Below, piece after piece: positions 56,271-64,000 of a stretch of 64,000 bases of DNA. Every line of letters begins with the position of its first letter. The stretch's first letter is position 1. The position numbers and the translations under genes are program-made. The stretch lies in contig NZ_BCYR01000005.1 of NCBI RefSeq assembly GCF_001598295.1, forward strand, positions 186,001 through 250,000. Direction: 5' to 3'. The notes beneath the pieces are model-generated. The model saw nothing but the letters and a program-made list of their open reading frames with translations. It was not told the DNA's origin and ran no database searches. Origin of the DNA: Klebsiella ornithinolytica NBRC 105727 = ATCC 31898 (lineage in GTDB: Bacteria > Pseudomonadota > Gammaproteobacteria > Enterobacterales > Enterobacteriaceae).

Positions 56271-57383
56271 ATGGAACTAATAACTCGCCTTGTTTATATC
56301 GATACATCAGCTTACGAACGAAAGCATTTTCAATTTGGCCTGTACATTCTTGAAAAACTACAGTCTTTTGCATCCGATAGTAAAGTGCATGTCCTTGTTA
56401 CAGACATAACGCGAAAAGAAATCGAAGCACATATACAAAAAAAAGTTGAAGGGGCTTTAAAGGAACTTGAAAATTTCCAAAAAAAACATGCCCCTATATT
56501 GAGAACATCACCAAAAAATATTGGGCAGAGCTTATTCAACACGCCTGATTTAGAAAATATCACAAGTGATGCCCTGGCTAGTTTTTCAGATTTCTTAGGG
56601 AGTGTAGGTGTTGAAGAAATAACCACCAACAACGTTAGCCCGTTGTTAGTATTCGAAAAATATTTTACTAACGCCCCGCCATTTGATCAACCTGGTAAAA
56701 AGAAAGAATTCCCTGACGCATTCACACTTGAAGCAGTAAACGAGATAGCAGTAAATCGCAACCATAAAGTTTACATCGTCAGCGAAGATAATGATTTAAT
56801 TTCCGCTTGTAATCAGAACCCAAATTTCATACATCTTAGCAGTATCCAAATCCTTATCGACCTTCTCCTTCGTAATGATGAGGCGTTAGAAGACATGGTA
56901 GCTTTCGCTGATGGGGTTTTTAACAAAATACGTCCAACCATCATTGATTCCATCCGACAACACATTGATGAAATGGAGTTTATTGCTGAAAGTAATGAAT
57001 GCCAAGATGTTGAAATCGATGAAGTCCAATTAAATGACATTAAATTAACAGCGTCAAATCTTACAGATGTTTCTCGGGATTCAGCAACCTACGAGTTATC
57101 AGCTGCTGTGACAATTGATGCAGTCTTCCGTTTTCCTGATTATGAACGTTCGCCTTGGGATCCTGAAGATAAAGCTTATGCGTTTGTATTTGAATCAAAA
57201 TCTCGCCTTATCTTTAATGAATTGGTGAATTTAAATATTGAAATAGGATTTCACGATGGTATAAGAGAGAATGCAGAAATTATTGATATCACTTTAGATG
57301 ACAATTATATTGTTTTAGACGCAGAGTATGGAGAACTACTTAGTCGTATTGATAATTATTTCGACGAAGACGATGAACATTAG
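56271..57383 (+). CDS. PIN-like domain protein (DUF4935 type), possible RNase
   Basis: 370 residues, AT-rich and acidic. The N-terminal 190 residues look like a PIN nuclease: VYIDTSAYERKHF (first Asp), TDITRKEIEAHI (Glu), KEFPDAFTLEAVNEIA (Asp) and VSEDNDLISACNQ (Asp) give the usual four-acid metal site. The C-terminal half (about 230-370) is an unrecognised acidic beta-rich domain, ending NYFDEDDEH. No antitoxin gene overlaps. Similar solitary PIN proteins occur in defence islands. It lies between yedK and umuC. Confidence 0.72.
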   Translation: MELITRLVYIDTSAYERKHFQFGLYILEKLQSFASDSKVHVLVTDITRKEIEAHIQKKVEGALKELENFQKKHAPILRTSPKNIGQSLFNTPDLENITSDALASFSDFLGSVGVEEITTNNVSPLLVFEKYFTNAPPFDQPGKKKEFPDAFTLEAVNEIAVNRNHKVYIVSEDNDLISACNQNPNFIHLSSIQILIDLLLRNDEALEDMVAFADGVFNKIRPTIIDSIRQHIDEMEFIAESNECQDVEIDEVQLNDIKLTASNLTDVSRDSATYELSAAVTIDAVFRFPDYERSPWDPEDKAYAFVFESKSRLIFNELVNLNIEIGFHDGIRENAEIIDITLDDNYIVLDAEYGELLSRIDNYFDEDDEH

Positions 57384-57614
57384 AAAACCCTAACTACTGA
57401 TTGATTTAAATAAAATAATTATCAACCAAAATTCTGTAACACATAAACTTTGCAGAGTTTTGGTTGCATGCCCCTCAACAAGCTTGTACAAAAATTAATA
57501 TCCCATGAGGGCATCTCTGTAAATATCAATTGGTAACTCCAATACCGCACCGCACTAGTGTATTTTCATAACGGCCAAACCAAATCAGATGTACTTAATT
57601 ATATGTATTAAATC

Positions 57615-58880
57615 TCATCTTACCTTAAGCAAGTCGCAGTACCTTGTAGTGTATCGAGGTGAAAGCATTTCCCGCTTCATCTGCCATCCCGTCTGTATAC
57701 CTTGACCTGCGAAATATAGAGCCCCTCTCCCGTTCTTCGCATTGAGGTGATCCAGTACTTCCATCAGTTTTTCGCTATTTTGTCGCGGTGCATTCTCGTC
57801 AAACAGATTTAGCTGGGCCACGCCCAGGCTGTAGAAGTCGCCAAGCATCACTCCTGATTTTTGATACCGGTAGCCTTCTTTCCAGGCAGCATCCAGACAA
57901 CGCATCGCTGCTGTTATAATATCCCGACTGTCCTGGGTCGGTGCCAGCAACTTAACCGATGTACTCTTGCCGTAATAAGGCTCATTCAGTGCAAATAGAC
58001 TGGTTTTGACGAATGCGGAGATAAACCGGCAATACTGATGCTCACTGCGGAGTTTCTCCGCTGCGCGCGTTGAATAACTGCATATCGCCTGCCACATCTC
58101 ATGGTATTCAGTTATTCGCCCGCCGAAGGACCGACTACAGACGATTTCCTGTTTTACCGGCGCGAACTCCTCCAGACCAAGACAAGGCTCGCCACGCAAC
58201 TCCCGCAAGGTTCGCTCCAGCACCACATTGAAATGCTTCCGGATAAAACGGATATCGGTATCCGCCAGCTGAAGCACCGTTTTGATACCCATCGCTTCCA
58301 GTTTTTTACTGATACGGCGCCCAACACCCCAGACCTCATCAACCGGCAGTGCGGCAATTAATTTACGCTGTTTTTCGAAATTTGACAGGTCCACTACCCC
58401 ACCGGTCTGCCGTTGCCACTTCTTCGCCACGTGGTTTGCAAGCTTCGCCAGTGTTTTGGTTTGAGCAATCCCGACGCCAACTGTGAGATATGTTCTGCTC
58501 AATACCGTCTCGCGAATCTCACGGCCAAACTCAGTGAGATCACGACAGTTACGGACTCCAGTCAGATCGCAAAATGCTTCATCGATGCTGTAAATTTCGC
58601 ACCGCGGGGATAGTTCTTCGAGCGTTGTCATCACACGGTTCGACATATCTGCATAAAGTTCGTAGTTACTGCTGAAACAGATCACGCCATGCCGGCGGAA
58701 AATATCCTTCTGCTTAAAATATGGGACCCCCATCTTCACGAACGGCTTTGCTTCAGCAGAACGTGCTATCACGCAGCCATCATTGTTGCTGCGGACAACC
58801 ACCGGCCGCCCCTTAAGGTCCAGGCGAAACACGGTCTCACACGAGGCATAAAACGAATTCACATCGCACAACGCAAACAT
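57615..58880 (-). CDS. umuC: DNA polymerase V catalytic subunit UmuC
   Basis: 421 residues from ATG 58880 (E. coli UmuC 422), highly similar throughout. Y-family polymerase: [14 protein letters not shown] with the first catalytic Asp, [11 protein letters not shown] with the Asp-Glu pair, the helix-hairpin-helix [16 protein letters not shown] and the C-terminal clamp-binding QLNLFDE. It acts in SOS translesion synthesis with processed UmuD. The ATG overlaps the preceding gene's stop (TGATG), and a LexA box stands 300 bases upstream. Confidence 0.95.
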   Translation of the reverse strand: MFALCDVNSFYASCETVFRLDLKGRPVVVRSNNDGCVIARSAEAKPFVKMGVPYFKQKDIFRRHGVICFSSNYELYADMSNRVMTTLEELSPRCEIYSIDEAFCDLTGVRNCRDLTEFGREIRETVLSRTYLTVGVGIAQTKTLAKLANHVAKKWQRQTGGVVDLSNFEKQRKLIAALPVDEVWGVGRRISKKLEAMGIKTVLQLADTDIRFIRKHFNVVLERTLRELRGEPCLGLEEFAPVKQEIVCSRSFGGRITEYHEMWQAICSYSTRAAEKLRSEHQYCRFISAFVKTSLFALNEPYYGKSTSVKLLAPTQDSRDIITAAMRCLDAAWKEGYRYQKSGVMLGDFYSLGVAQLNLFDENAPRQNSEKLMEVLDHLNAKNGRGALYFAGQGIQTGWQMKREMLSPRYTTRYCDLLKVR

Positions 58881-59169
58881 CACACCACCGGACAGTCATC
58901 AAAGCCAGGCTTATTGATTATGTGCGTAACCACACCGATCAGCTCCACATCTACCAGCGCATCACCTTTAATCGACTCCCCATCTTCAGTAATAAGCACG
59001 CGCCGAGAAAGCGGGCGAACTGCTGGCATCCACAAAACGAAACGAGCCAAACCGCAGTAGCGATGGGTGATGATGAGCGCTCAACAACCGCAATTCCGCG
59101 CTGTGTATCGATAAACATCGCGTGCTGGCTTATGCCGCTAGCTGCATAAATTGGTTCAGAATGGAGCAT
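58880..59169 (-). pseudogene. Frameshifted UmuD-position gene upstream of umuC
   Basis: Two overlapping frames form one gene: frame 1 from 59169 (MLHSEPIYAASGISQHAMF, RGIAVVE) and, after a shift near 59085, frame 2 (RFVLWMPAVRPLSRRVLITEDG, then VELIGVVTHIIN, stop overlapping umuC). The end GVVTH resembles the UmuD/LexA C-terminus, but the S24 Ser-Lys active-site motifs are not recognisable. Either a degenerate umuD or a small phage protein that occupies its place. Confidence 0.6.
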
Positions 59170-59187
59170 AGTGGCCTCCGATAAATA

Positions 59188-59203
59188 CTGTTTACATATA
59201 CAG
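59188..59203. promoter_or_regulatory. LexA (SOS) box of the umu operon
   Basis: CTGTTTACATATACAG fits the LexA pattern CTG-N10-CAG with the T-A-rich centre. It lies 19 bases upstream of the first gene's ATG (59169) on the minus strand. Confidence 0.88.
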
Positions 59204-59797
59204 CAGTTTTATCGATCCGCCCGGTCAATATTGGTTACAGCTATCAATTATCGCCACTGCCGTAACATATTGATGTATTGAGTCAGGTAAGTCCTAAAGT
59301 GGTTTCTGCTCTGAACTGATTGATGGTTTTGCCAGCAGCGCAGGATAATATTTCCTGGCTATGGTCTGCCACCATAGTGACTTGCTTGCATGCGACTCGC
59401 TGTTGGGCATCTTCATCCCACAATAAATCATCTTTACCCATCCACGACGGCAGTGGCTATCTTTGCATGGCCAAACTTTCATATGCGTCTGACTGCGAAC
59501 CTAATAATTTAGGAGGCCGAGCTTGTGCTAATGATGATGGGACAACATCTGACAGCATTCCAAATTATGCCAATAACCTTGCTGCTTATTTGCATTTCTT
59601 AAATATAAAAACATGCTCTACCATATCAAAATTCGATAAATTAGGATTTTTCTTACAAAAACCAGTTGCAAGCTCATTTTTAATTTATCTATTGCAAGTA
59701 AACAAAATGTGAAATATCTTAATTACAACACATCATTAACCCAATAGGTCTGGTTAATACTGTCATATAATAAAAACCTATCACCTGTGAACGCAAA
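59204..59797. other. Intergenic region between the umu operon and the LuxR-type gene
   Basis: About 590 bases. Overlapping ORFs on both strands (59320-59712 plus; 59294-59482 minus) have no family, start signal or coding bias that I can trust. The last 120 bases are very AT-rich and probably hold the promoter of the next gene. Confidence 0.45.
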
Positions 59798-60415
59798 ATG
59801 ATCAGTAACATCGTTGTATTAAATTTAAAAAACAATTACATTAATCTTGCTATAATTAGTTTATTAAATGAAATAGCAGCAGATTTTGAAAATATCAACT
59901 TTCATTTTCACTATAACTTAAACAAAGTCGATAATGCAGATATTATTTTCACAGAAATGGTGGCAGGAGAGTTTTTCTTATGTCACGAAGCATTAAACAA
60001 AAAAATAAACAAAACAACCATCTTTATTTTCCACTCACAAAAAAACAACATTTCAAAAAGCGCTCTTCCGAACTGTATTAATAGTTCAATATTCCTTCAC
60101 AACCAAGATGATGTTATCAGTATAAAAAACAAGATACTAAAAAACATTAGATTAAGCAAAGATAAAAATATGTCTGAACCCAAGATAGATAAAATACATA
60201 AATGCCTAAACTGTAAATTCAAAACAGCAACTTCATTTCAGCTTAAAATATTATATGCTACAAGCATGGGTTTTGATACAACTGACATATCAGAAGAATT
60301 AGGCATAAATTATAAAACCATATTTTCTCACAAAAAAAACATAATGAACAAGTTTCATATAACCAACAAACATGAGTTTAATGAATTCGCCAATTTATTA
60401 AAAAAGAAAAAATAA
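59798..60415 (+). CDS. LuxR-type HTH regulator
   Basis: 205 residues, extremely AT-rich (Lys/Asn/Ile-rich). The N-terminal part resembles a degenerate receiver-like fold. The C-terminal 65 residues are a LuxR/GerE HTH: QLKILYATSMGFDTTDISEELGINYKTIFSHKKNIMNKF. A CLNCKFK segment (two Cys spaced by two) precedes it. Proteins of this layout regulate fimbriae and capsule (FimZ/RcsA-like group). The target is unknown; the nearest downstream feature is the AGGTC repeat ORF. Confidence 0.8.
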   Translation: MISNIVVLNLKNNYINLAIISLLNEIAADFENINFHFHYNLNKVDNADIIFTEMVAGEFFLCHEALNKKINKTTIFIFHSQKNNISKSALPNCINSSIFLHNQDDVISIKNKILKNIRLSKDKNMSEPKIDKIHKCLNCKFKTATSFQLKILYATSMGFDTTDISEELGINYKTIFSHKKNIMNKFHITNKHEFNEFANLLKKKK

Positions 60416-60483
60416 CTCACTCATACTATCAACCATTACAAATTTATTAGCTCTTCTTATGCACAAAATCAGGGTTAAGTAAT

Positions 60484-60765
60484 ATGAAAACAAGCACACT
60501 ACACACAGCCTGCAAACATAATAACCTTCGATGTAATGAAGGATCCGGATTTTATATCAGGATACCTGTTAACGTTCAGTTGGCAACTGGCGACAACCGC
60601 CTTCTACGCAGAGACAGGTCAGGTCAGGTCAGGTCAGGTCAGGTCAGGTCAGGTCAGGTCAGGTCAGGTCAGGTCAGGTCAGGTCAGGTCAGGTCAGGTC
60701 AGTCTGACCGCGGTGTGAATCGGTGTAAAAGATTGGCTATAACTTCTTTTGAGAAATGTCTGTAA
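60484..60765 (+). CDS. ORF carrying the (AGGTC) repeat tract (uncertain)
   Basis: 93-codon frame (MKTSTLHTACKHNN... SFEKCL) in which 17 AGGTC units encode a repeated RSGQV pentapeptide. A second frame starting at 60536 (MKDPDFISGYLLTFSWQLATTAFYAETG) also runs through the tract and stops soon after. All three forward frames are open in the repeat, so a change in copy number would switch between ends. Whether any version is translated is unproven. Confidence 0.35.
   Translation: MKTSTLHTACKHNNLRCNEGSGFYIRIPVNVQLATGDNRLLRRDRSGQVRSGQVRSGQVRSGQVRSGQVRSGQSDRGVNRCKRLAITSFEKCL
60616..60700. repeat. Pentanucleotide tandem repeat (AGGTC)17
   Basis: Seventeen perfect head-to-tail AGGTC units (85 bases) plus two extra bases. 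The 5-bp unit is not a multiple of three, so slippage shifts the reading frame. Confidence 0.97.
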
Positions 60766-60797
60766 TGCTTTCTCAAAGCGGACAACGGTAAAATATC

Positions 60798-60866
60798 CAA
60801 TGGCTACATTCTGCCAATGTAGCCATTGCTCACCTGCGAGCTCTTGCATACGGTTCGCAGGCGAGC
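60798..60866. repeat. Double hairpin, left bracket of the 2TM-NUDIX cassette
   Basis: First hairpin 60798-60828: perfect 13-bp stem CAATGGCTACATT / AATGTAGCCATTG with loop CTGCC. Second at 60828-60866: GCTCACCTGCGA ... TTCGCAGGCGAGC. The second element recurs in inverted orientation at 62164-62202. It lies about 90 bases past the NUDIX stop codon and may act as its terminator. Confidence 0.7.
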
Positions 60867-60957
60867 TTCCAGGCTACTCAGCGTACAATGGCTTAAACGC
60901 GCATGATGTAATTTAGAAAATCGTAACGACAATTGAAGAAAATAGTATTAACAACTA

Positions 60958-61437
60958 TTATCGCTTTGCTTGCAACAACATCAAGGATGCCAGAGTAAAA
61001 TTATCTTTAATCCTTCCATCCTTTACCAATGAAATAATTTCGTCATAAGTATAAAAGTGACACCCCATAACACCTTCGCTTGATTGCAGTGATAGTTGTG
61101 ATGGGTCTCTTACTTCACAAACAACTGCTCTTACATTGTCATTAATTAATCCTGAATCAGTAACCAACTCACCTAATATATAACTACTTATCGAAGAAAA
61201 ATTTAATTCTTCTTTAAGCTCCCTTTCGGCACCATCTATGTGAGATTCACCACTTTCAATAAACCCTCTTGGAAATTCAATGAGATCAGTCCCATCTCTT
61301 GAATGTTGGATCAATGCATATCTCCCATTACACTCAGGGATAACAACAGCCCCTCCATGTTTTTGGATTATGCGCAAGTGCCCAGACTCATTAGTTAACA
61401 CTGTTAAATAATGATTTTCAAGAATGATTTTATTCAA
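60958..61437 (-). CDS. NUDIX hydrolase
   Basis: 159 residues. The Nudix box G-x5-E-x7-REL-x-EEL is complete in FIESGESHIDGAERELKEEL (about residues 59-78), so a metal-dependent pyrophosphohydrolase is expected. The fold resembles ADP-ribose pyrophosphatases (LIEFPRGFIESGE, VTDSGLINDNVRAV). The gene overlaps the preceding membrane protein gene by eight bases and must be co-translated with it. Substrate unknown; a signalling nucleotide or ADP-ribose derivative is possible. Confidence 0.86.
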   Translation of the reverse strand: MNKIILENHYLTVLTNESGHLRIIQKHGGAVVIPECNGRYALIQHSRDGTDLIEFPRGFIESGESHIDGAERELKEELNFSSISSYILGELVTDSGLINDNVRAVVCEVRDPSQLSLQSSEGVMGCHFYTYDEIISLVKDGRIKDNFTLASLMLLQAKR

Positions 61438-62047
61438 AATTCACAATCCAAGTTTTATGATTTGCTGACTCACGAATTATCATTATAGTATTGTAGAAAT
61501 AATATACAACATATGCCAGGTAAAACGCACACTCAACTAACACTATGATTTCTTTATTGCTTACTTTGAGTAAAGACATAACCTCTTTAACTAACATCAC
61601 AACCGGAAATCCGGAAATAAACGTCATCCCCAAAATGACTCGATTTTCAATACCAGAGAACATTTTAGCAAGCGACATTTCATGATATTCTTTTTCTTTC
61701 TTAGAGAAAAAAGACTTAACCTCTAAATTAAGAGCATCTAATTCGAAGATGTTTTTCGATATTACCTTATTAAGCACTAACGCCGAGTTAGCATATTGCA
61801 TATGCCAAGAACGTAAACCAGACAACGTTCTGATTGTCATGCCACTAATCAGACATATAACCACATTAAAAAAAATAGGGGAGTATGGACTTACCAGTAA
61901 CTTACTAATTGCTGAGTATGACCCAAAATAAAAGGATATAACAACCAGATAAAAAGCTATCGCCTGATCGCGTTTGGTCGACTGTTCTTTCAAATGTTCA
62001 TTGCACCGCTCATATACAGAAAGCAGAAAATCTTTAGAGACTGACAT
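61430..62047 (-). CDS. Two-to-four-span membrane protein coupled to a NUDIX gene (SLATT-like)
   Basis: 205 residues from ATG 62047, with a G-run ribosome site. A charged N-terminal helix (SVYERCNEHLKEQSTKRDQA) leads into two transmembrane helices (about 30-48 and 55-75), then a cytoplasmic helical segment with FFSKKEKEYHEMSLAKMF, and a second pair of helices (about 135-155 and 168-190). The layout recalls SLATT-type pore-forming effectors, but I cannot confirm this. First gene of a two-gene cassette; AT-rich, foreign to its surroundings. Confidence 0.68.
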   Translation of the reverse strand: MSVSKDFLLSVYERCNEHLKEQSTKRDQAIAFYLVVISFYFGSYSAISKLLVSPYSPIFFNVVICLISGMTIRTLSGLRSWHMQYANSALVLNKVISKNIFELDALNLEVKSFFSKKEKEYHEMSLAKMFSGIENRVILGMTFISGFPVVMLVKEVMSLLKVSNKEIIVLVECAFYLAYVVYYFYNTIMIIRESANHKTWIVNFE

Positions 62048-62163
62048 CACCCCCCCTATTTATAAACATGTTATGTCCAGTTTAGATAATTCTATACCAC
62101 TGCCGCTTAATGTCACATTAAAAGTTCAGTGTCTTCAACATACTATACATAAGAAAGCTAGTT

Positions 62164-62202
62164 AACCACCTGCAAACTTCACAAACAGTTCGCAGGTGAG
62201 CC
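62164..62202. repeat. Hairpin repeat, right bracket of the 2TM-NUDIX cassette
   Basis: CACCTGC-AAACT / AGTTC-GCAGGTG hairpin (62167-62198). Its reverse complement (GCTCACCTGCGAACTGTTT) matches the element at 60828-60866 (GCTCACCTGCGAGCTCTTG). It also lies a few bases past the invertase 3' end. Confidence 0.65.
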
Positions 62203-62205
62203 TCT

Positions 62206-62334
62206 TTATTGGGCAGGAAAATATTTATAAATAGTCTTTACCCCTACTCCGATGACATCTGCTATCTGCTGCCGGTTTGCTCCCGTATCCAGCATTCTGC
62301 GGCATCGCTCAATGACTTTTGGGGTCATGACCCG
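62206..62334 (-). pseudogene. C-terminal HTH of the serine invertase, cut off by an in-frame TGA
   Basis: After the TGA at 62335-62337 the same frame continues RVMTPKVIERCRRMLDTGANRQQ then IADVIGVGVKTIYKYFPAQ, stop at 62206. This is the DNA-binding helix-turn-helix of Hin/Pin/Gin invertases. No frameshift is involved, only one stop codon. Confidence 0.8.
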
Positions 62335-62754
62335 TCAGCGGCCGCCGACTCTCCCCTGCTCCCTCGCCGCAACTAAGCCGGCACGGGTACGCTCGACGAT
62401 CAGCTCTCGTTCCATCTCTGCTAGGGCGCTCATGACGTGAAAGAAGAAGCGGTCGGCTGCCGTACTGGTATCGATGCTATCGGTCAGGCTTCGAAAGTTC
62501 ACCCCACGCGCCTGCAGCTCTGACACCAACGTGATTAAATCCCGCACGCTGCGCCCCAGCCGATCCAGTTTCCAGACCACCAGCACATCACCCGGGCGGA
62601 GTCGCCGCAGCGCGCGCTTTAATCCCGGGCGCCGGGCATTCTTCCCGCTCGCTGTATCTTCGAAAATCAGCTCACATTCTGAGCGAATCAGTGCGTTTTT
62701 CTGTAAATCGAGGTTCTGATCCCCGGTGGACACCCGTGCATAACCAATCAGCAT
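62335..62754 (-). CDS. pin: Serine recombinase (Pin/Hin-type DNA invertase), catalytic domain
   Basis: 139 residues from ATG 62754 (MLIGYARVSTGDQNLDLQ). The resolvase-type domain has the nucleophilic Ser in YARVSTGDQ, RPGLKRALRRLRPGD, WKLDRLGRSVRDL and the long E helix EMERELIVERTRAGLVAAREQG. It stops at a TGA just after GRVGGR, where complete invertases go on into the DNA-binding domain, so this product is probably unable to bind its sites. It is divergent from a phage tail fibre gene, the usual target. Confidence 0.85.
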   Translation of the reverse strand: MLIGYARVSTGDQNLDLQKNALIRSECELIFEDTASGKNARRPGLKRALRRLRPGDVLVVWKLDRLGRSVRDLITLVSELQARGVNFRSLTDSIDTSTAADRFFFHVMSALAEMERELIVERTRAGLVAAREQGRVGGR

Positions 62755-62797
62755 AACGTAACCCATTGAAATAGTTGATTGTAAAAAACTCCTGCCT

Positions 62798-62823
62798 TTC
62801 GCACAAACCCTCGTTTAGGCGAA
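62798..62823. promoter_or_regulatory. Candidate invertase crossover site (gix/hix/cix-like)
   Basis: A 26-bp quasi-palindrome: left half TTCGCACAAACCC, right half (reverse complement) TTCGCCTAAACGA, agreeing at nine of 13 positions. Length and the AAAC cores agree with the recombination sites of Gin, Hin and Cin. It sits 20 bases before the tail fibre ATG. I did not find the partner site in the window. Confidence 0.5.
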
Positions 62824-62843
62824 ATGACTTTTGGAGCAAAAAC

Positions 62844-63419
62844 ATGGCAGCAGATGAACTGAATCCGCCGCTGGGAACAACCACGCCTGAAATTTTCCTG
62901 GATAACGTTAAACGGGCCGATCGGCTGGTGAACGGGCCAGAGGCGACGGTCGATGACCGAGGAGGGAAACCGCTGGAAACCTGGCGCCAGATGATGGCGA
63001 AAAACGATGAGGTCAGGCAGAACCTTATCCCGCTCAGCAAGCAATACCAGACGCTGGCGGCGGCGCAGGCGGATATCGCGAATATACCGGTGGGGTCGAC
63101 CACGTATTACCGCAGCCCGGAAGACAGTGCGCTCGCAGTTAAGGTTATCAATAACGCCGGAACGCTACAGCCAACCGGCCGAAAAATGCCCTCCCAGCAG
63201 ACCGTGGATGCCATTTTCAGGGCAGTTTTCGGCGGTCTTAATGTGTTGTTTGATCCGCTCTGCGAATTGCTTCTTCTTTACCCTTCGCTCGGTGGGAAAA
63301 CACATATTCCTCTGGGGTCAATCACAGCAGCGGCGAACACAAATTCAAGGATGGGGTTCCCGGCCATTGTGGCGGGGGGGTGGCAGCGAGAACGGCATGG
63401 CTTGCTGATTGCGGTTTGA
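62844..63419 (+). CDS. Phage tail fibre/tail spike, N-terminal part (frameshifted)
   Basis: The start MAADELNPPLGTTTPEIF at 62844 has GGAG upstream; the frame to 62775 is not needed. The first 130 residues (NVKRADRLVNGPEATVDDRGG, IPVGSTTYYRSPEDSALAVKVINN) are the virion-attachment domain of prophage tail fibres. After FGGLNVLFDPL the frame changes: a duplicated CT at 63258-63261 pushes translation into an unrelated frame that ends at 63419. Without it the gene would run on to the window edge. Divergent from the invertase. Confidence 0.8.
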   Translation: MAADELNPPLGTTTPEIFLDNVKRADRLVNGPEATVDDRGGKPLETWRQMMAKNDEVRQNLIPLSKQYQTLAAAQADIANIPVGSTTYYRSPEDSALAVKVINNAGTLQPTGRKMPSQQTVDAIFRAVFGGLNVLFDPLCELLLLYPSLGGKTHIPLGSITAAANTNSRMGFPAIVAGGWQRERHGLLIAV

Positions 63420-64000
63420 AGGAGGGAGATGTAATCAGTACGCGGGTTACTGCATGGTATGGCAACGTAGGCGGTCGCGTGGCTTATGTTTTCAGGGATG
63501 CCTCTGGTACACAGATTGGCACACAGGGATTGCAATATGCCACTGCGACGGGCGTGAACAGTTTTACAAACACGTTGTCTATTCCCGCCGGGGCAGTCAG
63601 GTTAGATATCCGGGTGGAAAATACGGCTAATGCTGGACTGGTTGAGCTGTCCGCGGTGTTCGTAATTACTGCAAGCTCCTCCGCTAACCTGGTCGTTCCT
63701 GGCCGTCCTCTTTCTCCTTATCCCGTCCCTCTCAGCACGGGAGCGGTTTCGACCGATGCGATACAGAAAAAAGCGGTGACAGTAGAAAAAGCTGCCTTTT
63801 TTGTTCCGGGTGTAAATCTGTTCGATAAAGCAGCGGTGACCGCGGGCTATTACGTAAACTCTACAACCGGAAATCTCATTGCTAACGTCTCGTATTCCGC
63901 ATCTGATTTTATTCCGGTAGTGGCGGGTAATCAGTATACGCAGAGCTATTCCCACCAGACTGCGTACTATGATTCTAATAAAACCTACATTAAGGGCACG
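63263..64000 (+). pseudogene. Tail fibre/tail spike, downstream part in the shifted frame (3' end outside window)
   Basis: From 63263 the frame RIASSLPFARWENTYSSG is open to the window end (246 codons). It reads as a beta-rich receptor-binding protein: KFKDGVPGHCGGGVAARTAW, VTAWYGNVGGRVAYVFRDAS, FFVPGVNLFDKAAVTAGYYV and SHQTAYYDSNKTYI. There is no start codon of its own, so it depends on the frame restored from the upstream part. Confidence 0.75.

Noticed and set aside
59320..59712. 130-codon ORF downstream of the LexA box
   Set aside because: It overlaps an opposing ORF, has no start signal, and its composition looks like noncoding DNA with stray stops in relatives' style.
60616..60700. CRISPR-like array
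   Set aside because: The repeats are uninterrupted 5-mers with no spacers, so it is a microsatellite and not a CRISPR array.

Overview
The window is enterobacterial chromosome. It opens inside gapA and follows the Escherichia coli gapA-yeaD-yeaE-mipA-yeaGH-yeaK-yeaL-nimR/nimT-yeaO-yoaF-dgcP-yoaKJ-leuE order, with many insertions and losses. Gene content (fecIRA, an lpxP-type acyltransferase, MesX/MesD) suggests the Klebsiella/Enterobacter/Kosakonia group rather than E. coli. This is inferred from gene order and protein similarity from memory; no database was searched.

Region 1 (1-13.2 kb): the end of gapA, yeaD, an extra DASS-type anion transporter, yeaE, mipA, then the stress kinase pair yeaG-yeaH behind a clear sigma-54 promoter. 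A DUF1345 membrane protein, a LamB-type porin, a yajD-like HNH protein and a GT9 glycosyltransferase stand where E. coli has yeaI-yeaJ. Region 2 (13.2-22.8 kb): yeaK, yeaL, nimR/nimT, a GATase-like protein, a DUF523-yeaO pair, yoaF, dgcP, the micro-proteins yoaK-yoaJ, a His-rich mini-lipoprotein, leuE (GTG start) and lpxP. A two-hairpin small RNA candidate lies before dgcP. Region 3 (23.5-32.8 kb): a Fur-boxed fecIRA regulatory/receptor locus without fecBCDE, an HD-GYP plus GGDEF pair, a histidine phosphatase, a DUF1889 (YoaC-like) protein and a cold-shock-domain protein.

Region 4 (32.9-48.5 kb): an RpiR-controlled catabolic cluster (class III aminotransferase, AhpD-like protein, polar amino acid ABC transporter, C45 Ntn acyltransferase/hydrolase), divergent from the folate-independent methionine synthase pair mesX-mesD. 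Then come a GNAT, yaiL, a third diguanylate cyclase, a LysE exporter and an MFS transporter, separated by decayed sequence that holds two copies of a dispersed repeat.

Region 5 (48.9-55.3 kb): an AT-rich scar of past integrations, with three integrase remnants, a displaced icd 3' end with its terminator, a HEPN-motif protein, a Q-rich lipoprotein, an unknown 567-residue membrane protein, and the 3' half of tRNA-Pro(GGG) followed by a terminator (an attR-like site). Region 6 (55.3-64 kb): yedK/HMCES, a PIN protein, a LexA-boxed umuDC-like operon with a broken first gene, a LuxR-type regulator, a (AGGTC)17 tract, a 2TM-protein plus NUDIX pair bracketed by inverted hairpin repeats, and a prophage end with a serine invertase split by a stop codon, a candidate crossover site and a frameshifted tail fibre gene.

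The most promising new biology is the 2TM-NUDIX cassette, the HEPN and PIN proteins, the pentanucleotide contingency tract and the C45/aminotransferase operon. The rest is ordinary enterobacterial core.
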